Assembly (NCBI RefSeq): GCF_002154375.1
Contig: NZ_MUND01000199.1
Span: forward strand, 1 to 40,390
DNA from: Streptomyces glaucescens
Lineage (GTDB): Bacteria; Actinomycetota; Actinomycetes; Streptomycetales; Streptomycetaceae
Length of the DNA stretch: 40,390 nucleotides
Direction of reading: 5' to 3'
The notes under the pieces are model-generated. The model was given only the letters and a program-made list of their open reading frames with translations, was not told the DNA's origin and ran no database searches. This document shows, one piece after another, positions 15,178 through 23,976 of the stretch (positions are counted from its first letter, which is position 1; each line of letters begins with the position of its first letter). Both the position numbers and the translations under genes were made by a program.

Positions 15178-16625
15178 CCGCGCCACCAGCGCAGGAACCG
15201 CTGCCAGGCACCCGGCTCGGGGTCCGGCCCGGGCTCCGGGGCGGACTCCGGGGCGGGCGCGGCGGGGACCGGCTCCGCGGGCGGCAGCTCCCAGGACGGG
15301 GCCTTCGGCGGGTTCGGCGTGTGACTCGGCATCTGTTCCACGTCCTGCTGCGGGCGGGTCGCGAACCGCACCGGCAGCTCCACCAGATGGCGGGAGGCGA
15401 TGGACTCCCGCCACTCCAGCTCGTCCTCCTCGCAGTCGAGCTGCACGTCCGGCAGCCGCCGCAGCAGCGCGTCGACGCCGACGTCGGCGATGACACGGCC
15501 GATGTCCTGGCCGGGACACTCGTGCGGGCCGCCGCCGAAGGCGAGGTGGGAGCGGTTGCCCATCATGCCGGCCTTCAGGTCGGGCCGGACCCGGGGGTCG
15601 ACATTGCCGGGCGCGGGGGCGAACAGCAGCCCGTCGCCCTTGCGGATCTGCCGGCCGCCGAGTTCGGTGTCCTGCTTGGCGAAGTACGCGAAGACCGTGC
15701 TGAACGGCGGCTCGTCCCACAGTGACTGCTCGACCGCCTGCCCCACGGTCATCTGGCCGCCGTTCAGCTGCGCACGGAACCCCGGGTGGGTGAGGACCAT
15801 GCGCAGGGCGTTGGCGAGCAGGTTGGCCGTGGCCTCGTACGCCGCGATCAGTACCACCCGCAGGTGCTCCCTGACCTCGTCGTCGGTCAGTCCGGACTCG
15901 TGCGAGACGAGCAGCCCGGCGATGTCCTCGTCGGGGTCGGCCCGGCGGCGGGCGGTGAGCCGGCCGAGCGCCTCCATGATGTAGGCGTTGCTGGCGATCG
16001 CGGTCTCGGTGCCCTTGAGCATGTCGCGGGCCGCGTGCACGATCCGCTCGTTGTACTCCTTCGGCATGCCCAGGAGGTCGCACATCACCGCCATCGGCAG
16101 ATACTCGGAGTACTGGTTGACCAGATCGGCCTCGCCCCGCTCGCAGAACTTGTTGACCAGCGCCTGCGCGTGGCGGTAGACGGCCCGGCGCAGGATCCGG
16201 TAGTTGATCGGCTTCATGGCGTGGGTCACCGCCCCGCGCAGCCGCCGGTGCTCGTCGCCCTCCGCGTGGGAGCAGATGGGCTGCCAGGCGATGTGCGGCA
16301 TCAGCGGATGATCGGGCTTGACCCTGCCCTCCACGAGCGGGGTCCAGATCCGGCTGTCCCGGCTGAACAGCGCGGGCGTGCCCACCAGCCGCAGGTTCTC
16401 CGCGTGGCCGAGGACCACCCAGATCGGCACGTCGTCATGGAGCAGGACGGGGGCCACCGGGCCGTGTTCCTCGCGCAGGTCCTCGTACAGGGAACGCAGG
16501 TCCAGCGGCCGGGGGCCGTAGAGCCGCGTCAGCGCGCCGCCGCCGAGCCCGTGCGCGGGGCAGCCGGGGGGCGGGGCGAGGGCGCGGTCGTCCGTACCGG
16601 TGGTGGTGGGGATGTCAGACGTCAC
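15171..16625 (-). CDS. rarE: Cytochrome P450 of the conservon (RarE/CvnE9, CYP157-like)
   Basis: This 484-aa P450 has the haem-binding loop AFGGGPHECPGQ with Cys370. The K-helix normally has ExxR; here the aligned segment is V-E-Q-S-L-W (299-303), so the Arg is missing. CYP157C1 of S. coelicolor is reported to have the same EQSLW replacement. The I-helix also lacks the usual acid-Thr pair (AAYEAT, 261-266). A proline-rich tail follows from about 425. It is the last gene of the five-gene conservon, 34 bp after the GTPase gene. GTG start at 16625. Whether it is a mono-oxygenase or a structural partner of the Rar complex is open. Confidence 0.92.
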   Translation of the reverse strand: MTSDIPTTTGTDDRALAPPPGCPAHGLGGGALTRLYGPRPLDLRSLYEDLREEHGPVAPVLLHDDVPIWVVLGHAENLRLVGTPALFSRDSRIWTPLVEGRVKPDHPLMPHIAWQPICSHAEGDEHRRLRGAVTHAMKPINYRILRRAVYRHAQALVNKFCERGEADLVNQYSEYLPMAVMCDLLGMPKEYNERIVHAARDMLKGTETAIASNAYIMEALGRLTARRRADPDEDIAGLLVSHESGLTDDEVREHLRVVLIAAYEATANLLANALRMVLTHPGFRAQLNGGQMTVGQAVEQSLWDEPPFSTVFAYFAKQDTELGGRQIRKGDGLLFAPAPGNVDPRVRPDLKAGMMGNRSHLAFGGGPHECPGQDIGRVIADVGVDALLRRLPDVQLDCEEDELEWRESIASRHLVELPVRFATRPQQDVEQMPSHTPNPPKAPSWELPPAEPVPAAPAPESAPEPGPDPEPGAWQRFLRWWRGY

Positions 16626-16659
16626 GGTGGGTCGCTTTCCAGGCGTCTTGGGCCGGCCG

Positions 16660-17280
16660 TCAGGAGAGCCGGCCGGTCAGGGCGAGGGTGTGCAGGAAGC
16701 GCATCAGGGTCATGAGGACGTCCCGGCTGGAGGCCCGGCGGCGGACGTCGCACTCGATGATGGGGACGTCCGCCGCCAGGTCGAGCGCGGTGCGCAGCTG
16801 CTCCAGGGGGTAACGGGGCGCGTCCGGGAAGGTGTTGACGGCGACCACGAACGGCACGCCGCGCTCCTCCAGCCGCCCCATCACATCGAAGCTGACCTCG
16901 AGGCGGCGGGTGTCGACGAGGACGACCGCGCCGAGCGCCCCCTCGAACAGGCCGTTCCACAGGAACCAGAACCGCTCCTGGCCGGGGGTGCCGAACAGGT
17001 ACAGCACCAGCTTGTCGGAGACGCTGATCCGGCCGAAGTCCATCGCCACGGTGGTGGCGGTCTTGGTCTCGGAGCCGAAGTTGTCGTCGACCCCGATCCC
17101 GGCCTGCGTCATGGTCTCCTCGGTGGTCAGCGGCCGGATCTCGCTGACCGACCCGACCATGGTGGTCTTGCCGACGCCGAACCCGCCCACGATCACGAGC
17201 TTCACCGCGGCCTCGGCCGTGTGCGGCAGCTGGTCCTCGGCGCGCGGGCCGGGAATGGTGTCAGAGCTTCTGAAGTCCAT
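16660..17280 (-). CDS. rarD: Conservon small GTPase (RarD/CvnD9)
   Basis: This 206-aa Ras-like GTPase of the MglA/CvnD group has G1 GGFGVGKT (32-39), the G3-like FGTPGQERF (96-104) and a G4-like VAVNTFPD near 147-153 in place of the usual NKxD. CvnD proteins bind GTP and are thought to work with CvnA-C in a membrane-proximal complex like a eukaryotic G-protein system. The ATG at 17280 lies inside the end of rarC (20-bp overlap). In S. coelicolor and S. griseus the rar (cvn9) genes affect aerial mycelium formation. Confidence 0.94.
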   Translation of the reverse strand: MDFRSSDTIPGPRAEDQLPHTAEAAVKLVIVGGFGVGKTTMVGSVSEIRPLTTEETMTQAGIGVDDNFGSETKTATTVAMDFGRISVSDKLVLYLFGTPGQERFWFLWNGLFEGALGAVVLVDTRRLEVSFDVMGRLEERGVPFVVAVNTFPDAPRYPLEQLRTALDLAADVPIIECDVRRRASSRDVLMTLMRFLHTLALTGRLS

Positions 17281-17656
17281 GCATCACCGCTTCGAGGAGG
17301 GAACGGTCAGGGAGCGCCTGGCGGACGATCGGCGCGCGCGCCTGCACCAGTCCGGCCGCCAGCAGCTCGGTGAGCAGCACGGACACCACACTGAACGGCA
17401 GTTGGAGGTAGGCGGACAGCTCGGCCCCGGAGAGCGGCGTCTCGCACAGCCGAATCACCGCGGCCTGCTCCGGCGGCAGGGAGCCGGGGGCCTCGGCGCG
17501 CCCCACGATCAACGTGACCAGGTCGATGTCGGCGGCACCGTCGTTCCCCTCGCCGATCACAAACAGCCGTTCGGGGTTCCTGCCCTCGCCCTCTTGGCGA
17601 GGTGCGGGATCCGGTTCCCGCTCGGGGTGGCGCCTCTGGCGTTGCGGAGGAGTCAT
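17261..17656 (-). CDS. rarC: Conservon DUF742 protein (RarC/CvnC9)
   Basis: This 131-aa protein has a charged disordered start and then a DUF742 winged-helix-like domain (about 38-131), with PEQAAVIRLCETPLSGAELSAYLQLPFSVVSVLLTELLAAGLV typical of the family. ATG 17656 overlaps the rarB stop as ATGA, and its end overlaps rarD by 20 bp, so the whole conservon is translationally coupled. Role: a component of the Cvn signalling complex; biochemical activity is unknown. Confidence 0.93.
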   Translation of the reverse strand: MTPPQRQRRHPEREPDPAPRQEGEGRNPERLFVIGEGNDGAADIDLVTLIVGRAEAPGSLPPEQAAVIRLCETPLSGAELSAYLQLPFSVVSVLLTELLAAGLVQARAPIVRQALPDRSLLEAVMHGLQKL

Positions 17657-18063
17657 ACGGTCTGCCCGTTCCGCCGGGGCGGACTCGTGAGGTGGGTGCC
17701 GAGCCGCACGATGAGGTCGCGCATCCGTCCGCTCATCAGCCCGGGTTCGGTGCGGATGTCGGAGAGGACGGCGATGTAGGCGTTGGCGCCGGCGTTCATC
17801 AGATAGAAGTAGCCGCCGTCCACCTCCATCAGCAGCAGCCGCATCTCGCCCTTCTCGCTGGCCTCGATCTCGGCGGTGAGGGCGTGCGCCAGGCTCTGCA
17901 TCCCGGCGCAGGCCGCGGCGACCCGGTCGGCGGCGTCGGGGTCACCGCCGTAGCGGGCGATCCGCAGCCCGTCGGCGGAGAGCACCACGATCATCTCGAT
18001 GCCGAGGGTGCCGTCGACGAGGTCGCGGAGCATCCAGTCGATGTTGCCTCGCTGCTGCATCAC
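17653..18063 (-). CDS. rarB: Conservon roadblock/LC7 protein (RarB/CvnB9)
   Basis: This 136-aa roadblock/LC7-fold protein (NIDWMLRDLVDGTLGIEMIVVLSADGLRIA) is related to MglB and likely acts as a regulator (GAP-like or scaffold) of the RarD GTPase. GTG 18063 overlaps the rarA stop as GTGA. The next codon, ATG 18060, is also possible and overlaps as TGATG. GAGGGGGA lies 6 nt before the GTG. Confidence 0.93.
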   Translation of the reverse strand: MMQQRGNIDWMLRDLVDGTLGIEMIVVLSADGLRIARYGGDPDAADRVAAACAGMQSLAHALTAEIEASEKGEMRLLLMEVDGGYFYLMNAGANAYIAVLSDIRTEPGLMSGRMRDLIVRLGTHLTSPPRRNGQTV

Positions 18064-19757
18064 GTGAGGTCCCCCTCGTCGCCGGCCTCGTCGCGGGCCG
18101 TTTCCATCCGGTTCGGCTGGTTTTCCTTGAGCAGGTGCTGGTAGGCGGCCGGGTTGCGGGTGAACCCGGTGGGGTCACCCGGGTTGTCCTTCTTCAGCCC
18201 CTCGTAGAAGGCCTCGACCCACATGCCCGGCAGGGGCTGCTCCTTCTTCTCCGGCTCGGGCTCGGGCTCCGGCTCCGGCTCCGGCTCGGGGTCGGGCGTC
18301 AGCCACGGGTTGTCCTTGATCCGGTGGGCGTTGGCGGCGCGCTCGGCCGCCTCCTTCACGGCCTGGTCCCAGGCCGCCTCGTCGATCAGCTGCTGGCTGA
18401 GCGAGGTCTTCACCCGGCTGCGGCGCTGCGGCAGGCCGTTCTCCGTCCACTCGGTGACCACGGGGACGTCGTCCTCCATGGACACCGTGGCGGGGATCTT
18501 CGGGTTGGTGGGGCGACGGATCTTGGGTTTGCGCTTGGGGCCCTCGACCGAGCCGGGCGGGCGCGGGGCCACCGACTGGGCGCCGATGCCGTGCGGCACG
18601 AAGCCGAGCACGCCCGGCTCGTCGGTCATCATGATCCGCGGCACCACGAGCACCGCCCGCAGACCGCCGTACGCCGAGGAGCGCAGCGAGATCTGCATGT
18701 CGTACTGCTTGCACAGACGGCCGACGACGGCGAAGCCCAGCCGCGGGACGTCCTCGATGACCTCCAGGTCGGTGCCCTCCGCGGCCATGGCCAGCAGTTC
18801 CTCGAGGCGCTCGCGGGACTCCTCGTTGAGGGGCGGGCCGCAGTCCTCGATCTCGATGGCGACGCCGTACTGCACTTCGTGCGCGGTGACGTGCACCTGG
18901 GTCTGCGGCGGCGAGTAGCGGGTGGCGTTGTCGAGGATCTCGGCGCAGGCGTGGATGACCGGCTCGACCGAGACGCCCCTGATGTTGACCTTGGCGATGG
19001 ACTTCAGCTCGATGCGCTTGTACTCGAGGATCCGGGACATCGCGCCGCGCAGCACGCTGTAGAGCGCCACCGGCAGCGGCCACTGACGGCCCGGACGGCC
19101 GCCGCCGAGGACGGAGACCGAGTCGGCGAGACGGCCGATCAGGGCGTTGCCGTGGTCGATGCGCAGCAGGTCCTGGAAGACCTCGTGGTTGCGGCCGTGG
19201 TCCTCCTCCATCTCGCGGAGTTCCTTGGCCTGCTGGTGGACGATGGCCTGGACGCGCTGGGCGACGTGGACGAAGGACTGCTGGGCCCCCTCGCGCTGGG
19301 TGACCTCGCTCTCCACCGCCTTCAGCACCGCGTTCAGCAGGTCGGTGTGCGGTTTGCGCAGGTCATGGCAGCTGGGTTCGGTCTGCTGCAGGCGGTCCAG
19401 CACTTCGCGGGCCGGGAGGCCGCCGCGCAGCAGGCGGACCGAGCGGGGCAGCACCTCCTTGGTGATGCGGCCGATGAGCTGGTCCTGTTCGGCGAGGAGC
19501 TGCTCCAGGTAGGCGCCGCGCCGGGCCTGTTCGGTCTGCCGGCGGCGGAAGGCGCGGCCGCGTCGGGCGGCTTCGACGGCCGTCACGAGGACCAGCAGGG
19601 TGGCGATGCCGCCGACCAGGCCGACCGCGAACCGGGCAGAGTGCGCCACCACGGCGACGGCGGCTCCGGTCGCCGCCGCCATCACTATGGCAGGCGGCAA
19701 CAGCACGCGGGTATACGGGAGTTCACGGCGACCGGGCGGGGTTTGAACACTCACCAT
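18060..19757 (-). CDS. rarA: Conservon sensor histidine kinase-like protein (RarA/CvnA9)
   Basis: From ATG 19757 this is a 565-aa membrane protein. Two N-terminal helices (about 15-60) are followed by a coiled dimerisation region with LLRIDHGNALIGRL, then a HATPase_c domain (ILDNATRYSPP N-box, EIEDCGPP, LGFAVVGRL). The C-terminus is disordered with an (EP)6E run near the end. CvnA proteins resemble histidine kinases, but kinase activity is often unproven. The longer open frame to 19832 lacks a ribosome site; ATG 19757 has AGAGGG just upstream. First gene of the rar operon. Confidence 0.92.
   Translation of the reverse strand: MVSVQTPPGRRELPYTRVLLPPAIVMAAATGAAVAVVAHSARFAVGLVGGIATLLVLVTAVEAARRGRAFRRRQTEQARRGAYLEQLLAEQDQLIGRITKEVLPRSVRLLRGGLPAREVLDRLQQTEPSCHDLRKPHTDLLNAVLKAVESEVTQREGAQQSFVHVAQRVQAIVHQQAKELREMEEDHGRNHEVFQDLLRIDHGNALIGRLADSVSVLGGGRPGRQWPLPVALYSVLRGAMSRILEYKRIELKSIAKVNIRGVSVEPVIHACAEILDNATRYSPPQTQVHVTAHEVQYGVAIEIEDCGPPLNEESRERLEELLAMAAEGTDLEVIEDVPRLGFAVVGRLCKQYDMQISLRSSAYGGLRAVLVVPRIMMTDEPGVLGFVPHGIGAQSVAPRPPGSVEGPKRKPKIRRPTNPKIPATVSMEDDVPVVTEWTENGLPQRRSRVKTSLSQQLIDEAAWDQAVKEAAERAANAHRIKDNPWLTPDPEPEPEPEPEPEPEKKEQPLPGMWVEAFYEGLKKDNPGDPTGFTRNPAAYQHLLKENQPNRMETARDEAGDEGDLT
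18249..18287 (-). repeat. Hexanucleotide repeat encoding Glu-Pro
   Basis: Thirteen alternating GAG and CCN codons give E-P-E-P...E in the RarA tail. Length variation by slippage would be in frame. Confidence 0.9.
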
Positions 19758-20027
19758 GTGGGCCCTCTGAAACGAATCGGCTGGGTGTCGGGCGAGCTTG
19801 CGGGGGGAAGAGTCATGGAAATGTCTGGCCATTCACGGCAATGGGGAACAAGCGCACGAATTCAGCGCAACTCGGTGCGCTGCGGGCGAGCTTAGTCCGA
19901 CCGGATCATCGGCGTGTCATATTCGGGGACCGCCTGAAACGGGCTGCGGCCACCGGGTACGCTCGGCTCCATTTGCACGGAACGAGATCAGTCGAACACA
20001 CCACGTCATGTCGCACGGGCACACGAA

Positions 20028-20055
20028 AGCCGCCCACCCAAACGGGTGAACGGCT
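20028..20055 (-). terminator. Hairpin with internal loop, followed by TTTC
   Basis: AGCCG(20028-20032)/CGGCT(20051-20055) and CACCC(20035-20039)/GGGTG(20044-20048) form two stacked 5-bp stems with a 2x2 internal loop. On the minus strand it is followed by TTTC. It is about 108 bp past the helicase stop. Confidence 0.4.
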
Positions 20056-20118
20056 CACGTGTCAGAGCGGCGACCGGGTCAAGGGGCGCGGGCCGGATCG
20101 ATGTGCGGCTCCGCCGCG

Positions 20119-20152
20119 CGGGCGCGAGAGCCCACGCGCTCCCCGGCGCCCG
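20119..20152 (-). terminator. GC-rich hairpin just after the helicase stop
   Basis: Arms CGGGCGC (20119-20125) and GCGCCCG (20146-20152), with a small GAG/CTC inner pairing in the loop, begin 11 bp past the helicase stop. No T-tract. Confidence 0.4.
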
Positions 20153-20162
20153 CCCGGGGCGA

Positions 20163-22970
20163 TCATCCCACCGACGAGTAGGCGACGACCCCCCGCAGCA
20201 GCCCCTCGACCGCCTTGCGCGCGGCCTTCGGCACGGTGGACCCCTCCGCGGGCGCCGCCGCCTGGATCTGCCCCAGCACGTCGATCACCTGCTTGCACCA
20301 CCGCACGAAGTCCCCCGCCGGCATCTCCGCCTCGCGCAGCACCTCGTCCAGCCCCTTGCCGGAGGCCCACATGTACGCGGCCCAGGCGAACCCGAGATCG
20401 GGCTCGCGCTGCCCGACGCCCTCGGTCTGGCTGATGCGGTAGTCCTCCTCCAGGGCGTCCAGCCGCCCCCAGATCCGCACCGTCTCGCCGAGCGCGGCCT
20501 TCGCCTTGCCGGACGGCAGCTTCGGGGCGAGCGCGTCGTCGCCGACCCGCGCCTCGTACACCAACGCCGAGACGCACGCGGCGAGTTCCGCCGGGGCCAA
20601 GCCCTCCCAGACGCCGGCCCGCAGGCACTCGCTGGCCAGCAGGTCCAGCTCGCCGTAGAGCCGGGCGAGCCGCTTGCCGTGCTCGGTGACCTCGTCGTCG
20701 CGCAGATAGTCCAGCTCGGTCAGCAGCGCCACGATCCGGTCGAAGGTCCGCGCGATGGTGTTCGTCCGGCCCTCGATACGGCGCTCCAGCTGCTTGGTGT
20801 CCCGCATCAGCCGGTGGTACCGCTCGGCCCAGCGGGCGTGGTCCTCGCGGTCGTTGCAGCCATGGCACGGGTGCGCCCGCAGGGCCGCCCGCAGCCGGGC
20901 GATCTCGCGGTCGTCGGCGGCCTCGGACCGCCGCTTGCGGTGCCGGTCGGGCGTGATGTGCCCGGCCTTGGTGCGCAGCGCGGACGCCAGGTCCCGGCGG
21001 GACTGCGGCGAGCGGGGGTTGAAGGACTTCGGGATGCGCATCCGCTCCAGCGGCTCCACCGGCACCGGGAAGTCGATCGACGCCAGCCGCTTGACCTGCC
21101 GCTCGGCGGTGAGCACCAGCGGGCGCGGCCCGTCGTGGTGCTCCAGGCCCCGGTGACCGTTGGAGCGCCCGGCGGGCAGGCCCGGGTCGAGCACCAGCGC
21201 CAGCCCGGCGTACTTGCCGGTCGGCACATGGATGACGTCACCGGGCTTCAGCCGCTCCAGCGCCACGGCGGCCTCGGCCCGCCGCTGCGACGCGCCCTGC
21301 CGGGCCAGCTCGGTCTCGCGGTCCTTCAGCTCCCGGCGCAGTCGCGCGTACTCCTCGAAGTCGCCGAGGTGGCAGGTCATGGAGGCCTTGTAGCCCTCCA
21401 GACCCTCCTCGTTGCGCTGCACCTGCCGGGAGATGCCGACGACCGACTTGTCGGCCTGGAACTGGGCGAACGAGGTCTCCAGCAGCTCACGCGAGCGGTG
21501 CCGCCCGAACTGCTCGACCAGGTTGACCGCCATGTTGTACGACGGCTTGAAGCTGGAGCGCAGCGGATAGGTGCGGGTGCCCGCGAGGCCGGCCAGGTGC
21601 TCGGGGCTCATCCCGCGCTGCCACAGCACCACGGCGTGGCCCTCGACGTCGATGCCGCGCCGTCCGGCCCGGCCGGTCAGCTGGGTGTACTCACCGGGGG
21701 TGATGTCGGCGTGCTGCTCGCCGTTCCACTTGACCAGCTTCTCCAGCACCACCGAGCGGGCGGGCATGTTGATGCCCAGCGCCAGCGTCTCGGTGGCGAA
21801 GACCGCCTTCACCAGCCCGCGGACGAACAGCTCCTCGACGACCTCCTTGAAGGTCGGCAGCATGCCCGCGTGGTGGGCGGCGATACCGCGCTCCAGGCCC
21901 TCCAGCCACTCGTAGTAGCCGAGCACGTGCAGGTCCTCGCGCGGGATCGAGGCGGTGCGCTCCTCGACGAGCGCCCGCACCCGGTGGCGCGCCTCCTCGT
22001 CGTTGAGCCGCAGCCCGGCGTACAGGCACTGCTGGACGGCTGCCTCGCAGGCGGCGCGGCTGAAGATGAAGGTGATCGCCGGGAGCAGCCCCTCGGCGTC
22101 CAGCCGTTCGATCACCTCGGGGCGGCTCGGCGTCCAGACGCGCGAGCGCTGGCGGCGCTCCCGCTCCCGGTCGGCCTCGCGCATCGCCCGGCCGCGCCGG
22201 CGGTCCTGGAAGGACGGCCGGGTCGCCTCCATGCGCGCCATCCGGGTGAGGTCGGGGTTGACGGCCTTCTTGTGGCCCTCGCCCTCCTCGAACAGGTCGT
22301 ACATCCGCCGCCCGGCGAGCACGTGCTGGAACAGCGGCACGGGCCGGTGCTCGGAGACGATCACCTCGGTGTGGCCGCGCACGGTGTCCAGCCAGTCGCC
22401 GAACTCCTCGGCGTTGGAGACGGTCGCCGACAGCGACACCAGCGTCACGGACTCGGGCAGGTGGATGATCACCTCTTCCCAGACCGCGCCGCGGAAGCGG
22501 TCGGAGAGGTAGTGCACCTCGTCCATGACCACATAGCCGAGGCCCAGGAGCGTCTGGGAGCCCGCGTACAGCATGTTCCGCAGCACCTCGGTGGTCATCA
22601 CGACCACCGGGGCGTCGGAGTTGACGCTGTTGTCGCCGGTCAGCAGGCCGACCTTCGCGGTGCCGTAGCGGCGGCACAGGTCGTTGTACTTCTGGTTCGA
22701 CAGCGCCTTGATGGGGGTCGTGTAGAAGCACTTCTTGCCCTGCTGGAGGGCGAGGTGGACGGCGAACTCGCCGACGATCGTCTTGCCGGAGCCGGTGGGT
22801 GCCGCGACCAGCACGCCCTTCCCCGCCTCGAGGGCCTGGCAGGCCTCGATCTGGAAGGGGTCGAGGCCGAAGTCGTACATCTCGCGGAAGGACGCGAGCG
22901 CGGTGGCCTGCTCGGCTGCCCGCCTGCGGGCTGCCGCGTACCGCTCGGCCGGTGAGAGGTCCTGTGTCAT
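20163..22970 (-). CDS. helY: Ski2-like DEAD/DEAH-box RNA helicase (HelY-like)
   Basis: This superfamily-2 helicase has 935 aa from ATG 22970. Walker A APTGSGKT (57-64), DEVH (150-153), SAT (181-183) and the motif VI region QLTGRAGRRGID are visible, with a long C-terminal Ski2-type region containing CHGCNDREDHARWAERYHRLMRD. Related to mycobacterial HelY and eukaryotic Ski2/Mtr4; presumably an ATP-dependent RNA helicase. The frame is open to 23015, but ATG 22970 (MTQDLSPAERYAAARRR) matches the conserved start. In mycobacteria helY also follows tatA-tatC, as here. Confidence 0.93.
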   Translation of the reverse strand: MTQDLSPAERYAAARRRAAEQATALASFREMYDFGLDPFQIEACQALEAGKGVLVAAPTGSGKTIVGEFAVHLALQQGKKCFYTTPIKALSNQKYNDLCRRYGTAKVGLLTGDNSVNSDAPVVVMTTEVLRNMLYAGSQTLLGLGYVVMDEVHYLSDRFRGAVWEEVIIHLPESVTLVSLSATVSNAEEFGDWLDTVRGHTEVIVSEHRPVPLFQHVLAGRRMYDLFEEGEGHKKAVNPDLTRMARMEATRPSFQDRRRGRAMREADRERERRQRSRVWTPSRPEVIERLDAEGLLPAITFIFSRAACEAAVQQCLYAGLRLNDEEARHRVRALVEERTASIPREDLHVLGYYEWLEGLERGIAAHHAGMLPTFKEVVEELFVRGLVKAVFATETLALGINMPARSVVLEKLVKWNGEQHADITPGEYTQLTGRAGRRGIDVEGHAVVLWQRGMSPEHLAGLAGTRTYPLRSSFKPSYNMAVNLVEQFGRHRSRELLETSFAQFQADKSVVGISRQVQRNEEGLEGYKASMTCHLGDFEEYARLRRELKDRETELARQGASQRRAEAAVALERLKPGDVIHVPTGKYAGLALVLDPGLPAGRSNGHRGLEHHDGPRPLVLTAERQVKRLASIDFPVPVEPLERMRIPKSFNPRSPQSRRDLASALRTKAGHITPDRHRKRRSEAADDREIARLRAALRAHPCHGCNDREDHARWAERYHRLMRDTKQLERRIEGRTNTIARTFDRIVALLTELDYLRDDEVTEHGKRLARLYGELDLLASECLRAGVWEGLAPAELAACVSALVYEARVGDDALAPKLPSGKAKAALGETVRIWGRLDALEEDYRISQTEGVGQREPDLGFAWAAYMWASGKGLDEVLREAEMPAGDFVRWCKQVIDVLGQIQAAAPAEGSTVPKAARKAVEGLLRGVVAYSSVG

Positions 22971-23055
22971 CGTGCTTTCGAGCGTACCGGGCCGCACTGA
23001 CAACAGGACGATCATTATCCGGATCCGATCCTGTGAATCCGGAGATAGCCCCAGC

Positions 23056-23946
23056 TCAGGGGCCCACCACCCGGACCGCCGCGGGGACGCAGCGCGCGGT
23101 CAGCGGCAGCGGTCCGAGCGGTTCGCCGTCCGCGTAGCCGGTGATTCCCTCCGCCGCGATCTCGATCTTCGCAGTCCGGTGCACGGTGACCTTGGGGTGA
23201 TCCACGTGCCCGCCCCGGTACACGGTCGGGAAGACCCGCAGCAGCGTCCGCCGGGAGCAGTCCCCGACCACGGTGACGTCGAACAGCCCGTCGGTGAGGT
23301 CCGCTCCGGGGCAGATGCGCATCCCGCCGCCGTACGAGGATCCGTTGCCGACCGCCACCAGCGTCGCCTCGACCTCGCGCACGGCGCCGTCGTCGAGGGT
23401 GATCCGGTACGGGAACGGGCGGAACGCGGCCAGCTCGGCGAGCATCGCCAGGTCGTACTTGAGGCGGCCCGCGGGCCATCGCATCCGGTTGCCCCGGTCG
23501 TTGACCCGGGAGTCGAATCCGGAGGCCAGGACCGTGCCGAACCAGCGGTCCCCGGCCCGGCCGAGGTCGATGTCGCGCAGCCGCCCGCCCTTGAGGGCGT
23601 CGGCGATCAGCCGGCCGGCGGCGGCCGGGTTCCGCACGGGCAGGCCGAGGGCGCGGGCGAAGTCGTCACCGGTGCCGACGGCGACCAGGCCGAGCGGCGT
23701 CCGGGTGCCGGCGACCGCCTGGAGCGCCAGGCCCGCCATGCCGTCCCCGCCGACGGCGATCAGGGCGCCGGTGCCCTCGGCGACGGCGGCACGCGCGCGT
23801 GTGAGGGCGTCCCCGGCGTTCTCGCCGAGGACCGTCCGCACCGAGAAGCCGGCCGCCCGCAACGCGGAAGCGGCCGGCTGCGCCGCGTGGGCGCCTCGGC
23901 CGCGGCCCGCGGTGGGATTGACGAAGAGAGTGATCTCACAGGTCAC
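23056..23946 (-). CDS. Diacylglycerol kinase-family lipid kinase
   Basis: This 296-aa DAGK_cat protein starts with LFVNPTAGRGRGA, then the nucleotide-binding GGDGM and VGTGDDFARALGLP, and ends with a beta-rich domain (KIEIAAEGITGYADGEPLGPLP). The family phosphorylates diacylglycerol or related lipids such as sphingoid bases using ATP. GTG start at 23946 has AGGGT 7 nt upstream. It lies 30 bp after tatC and 85 bp before the helicase, probably one transcript. Confidence 0.92.
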   Translation of the reverse strand: MTCEITLFVNPTAGRGRGAHAAQPAASALRAAGFSVRTVLGENAGDALTRARAAVAEGTGALIAVGGDGMAGLALQAVAGTRTPLGLVAVGTGDDFARALGLPVRNPAAAGRLIADALKGGRLRDIDLGRAGDRWFGTVLASGFDSRVNDRGNRMRWPAGRLKYDLAMLAELAAFRPFPYRITLDDGAVREVEATLVAVGNGSSYGGGMRICPGADLTDGLFDVTVVGDCSRRTLLRVFPTVYRGGHVDHPKVTVHRTAKIEIAAEGITGYADGEPLGPLPLTARCVPAAVRVVGP

Positions 23947-23976
23947 GCAGTGACCCTACGAGCTGGGCGGCGCTCC

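Larger units (their letters stand above)
19758..20162. other. 405-bp gap between rarA and the helicase gene
   Basis: The stretch holds the 5' region of the rar operon and the 3' region of the helicase gene. It is less GC-rich than its neighbours between 19800 and 20030. An 11-bp direct repeat CGGGCGAGCTT occurs at 19789-19799 and 19883-19893, and an inverted repeat CCATT-N6-AATGG at 19829-19844. I could not identify a convincing -35/-10 pair or a gene. Confidence 0.5.

Noticed and set aside
18249..18287. Glu-Pro hexamer repeat as a possible CRISPR-like or regulatory array
   Set aside because: It is in frame, uninterrupted by spacers and encodes a disordered tail of RarA.
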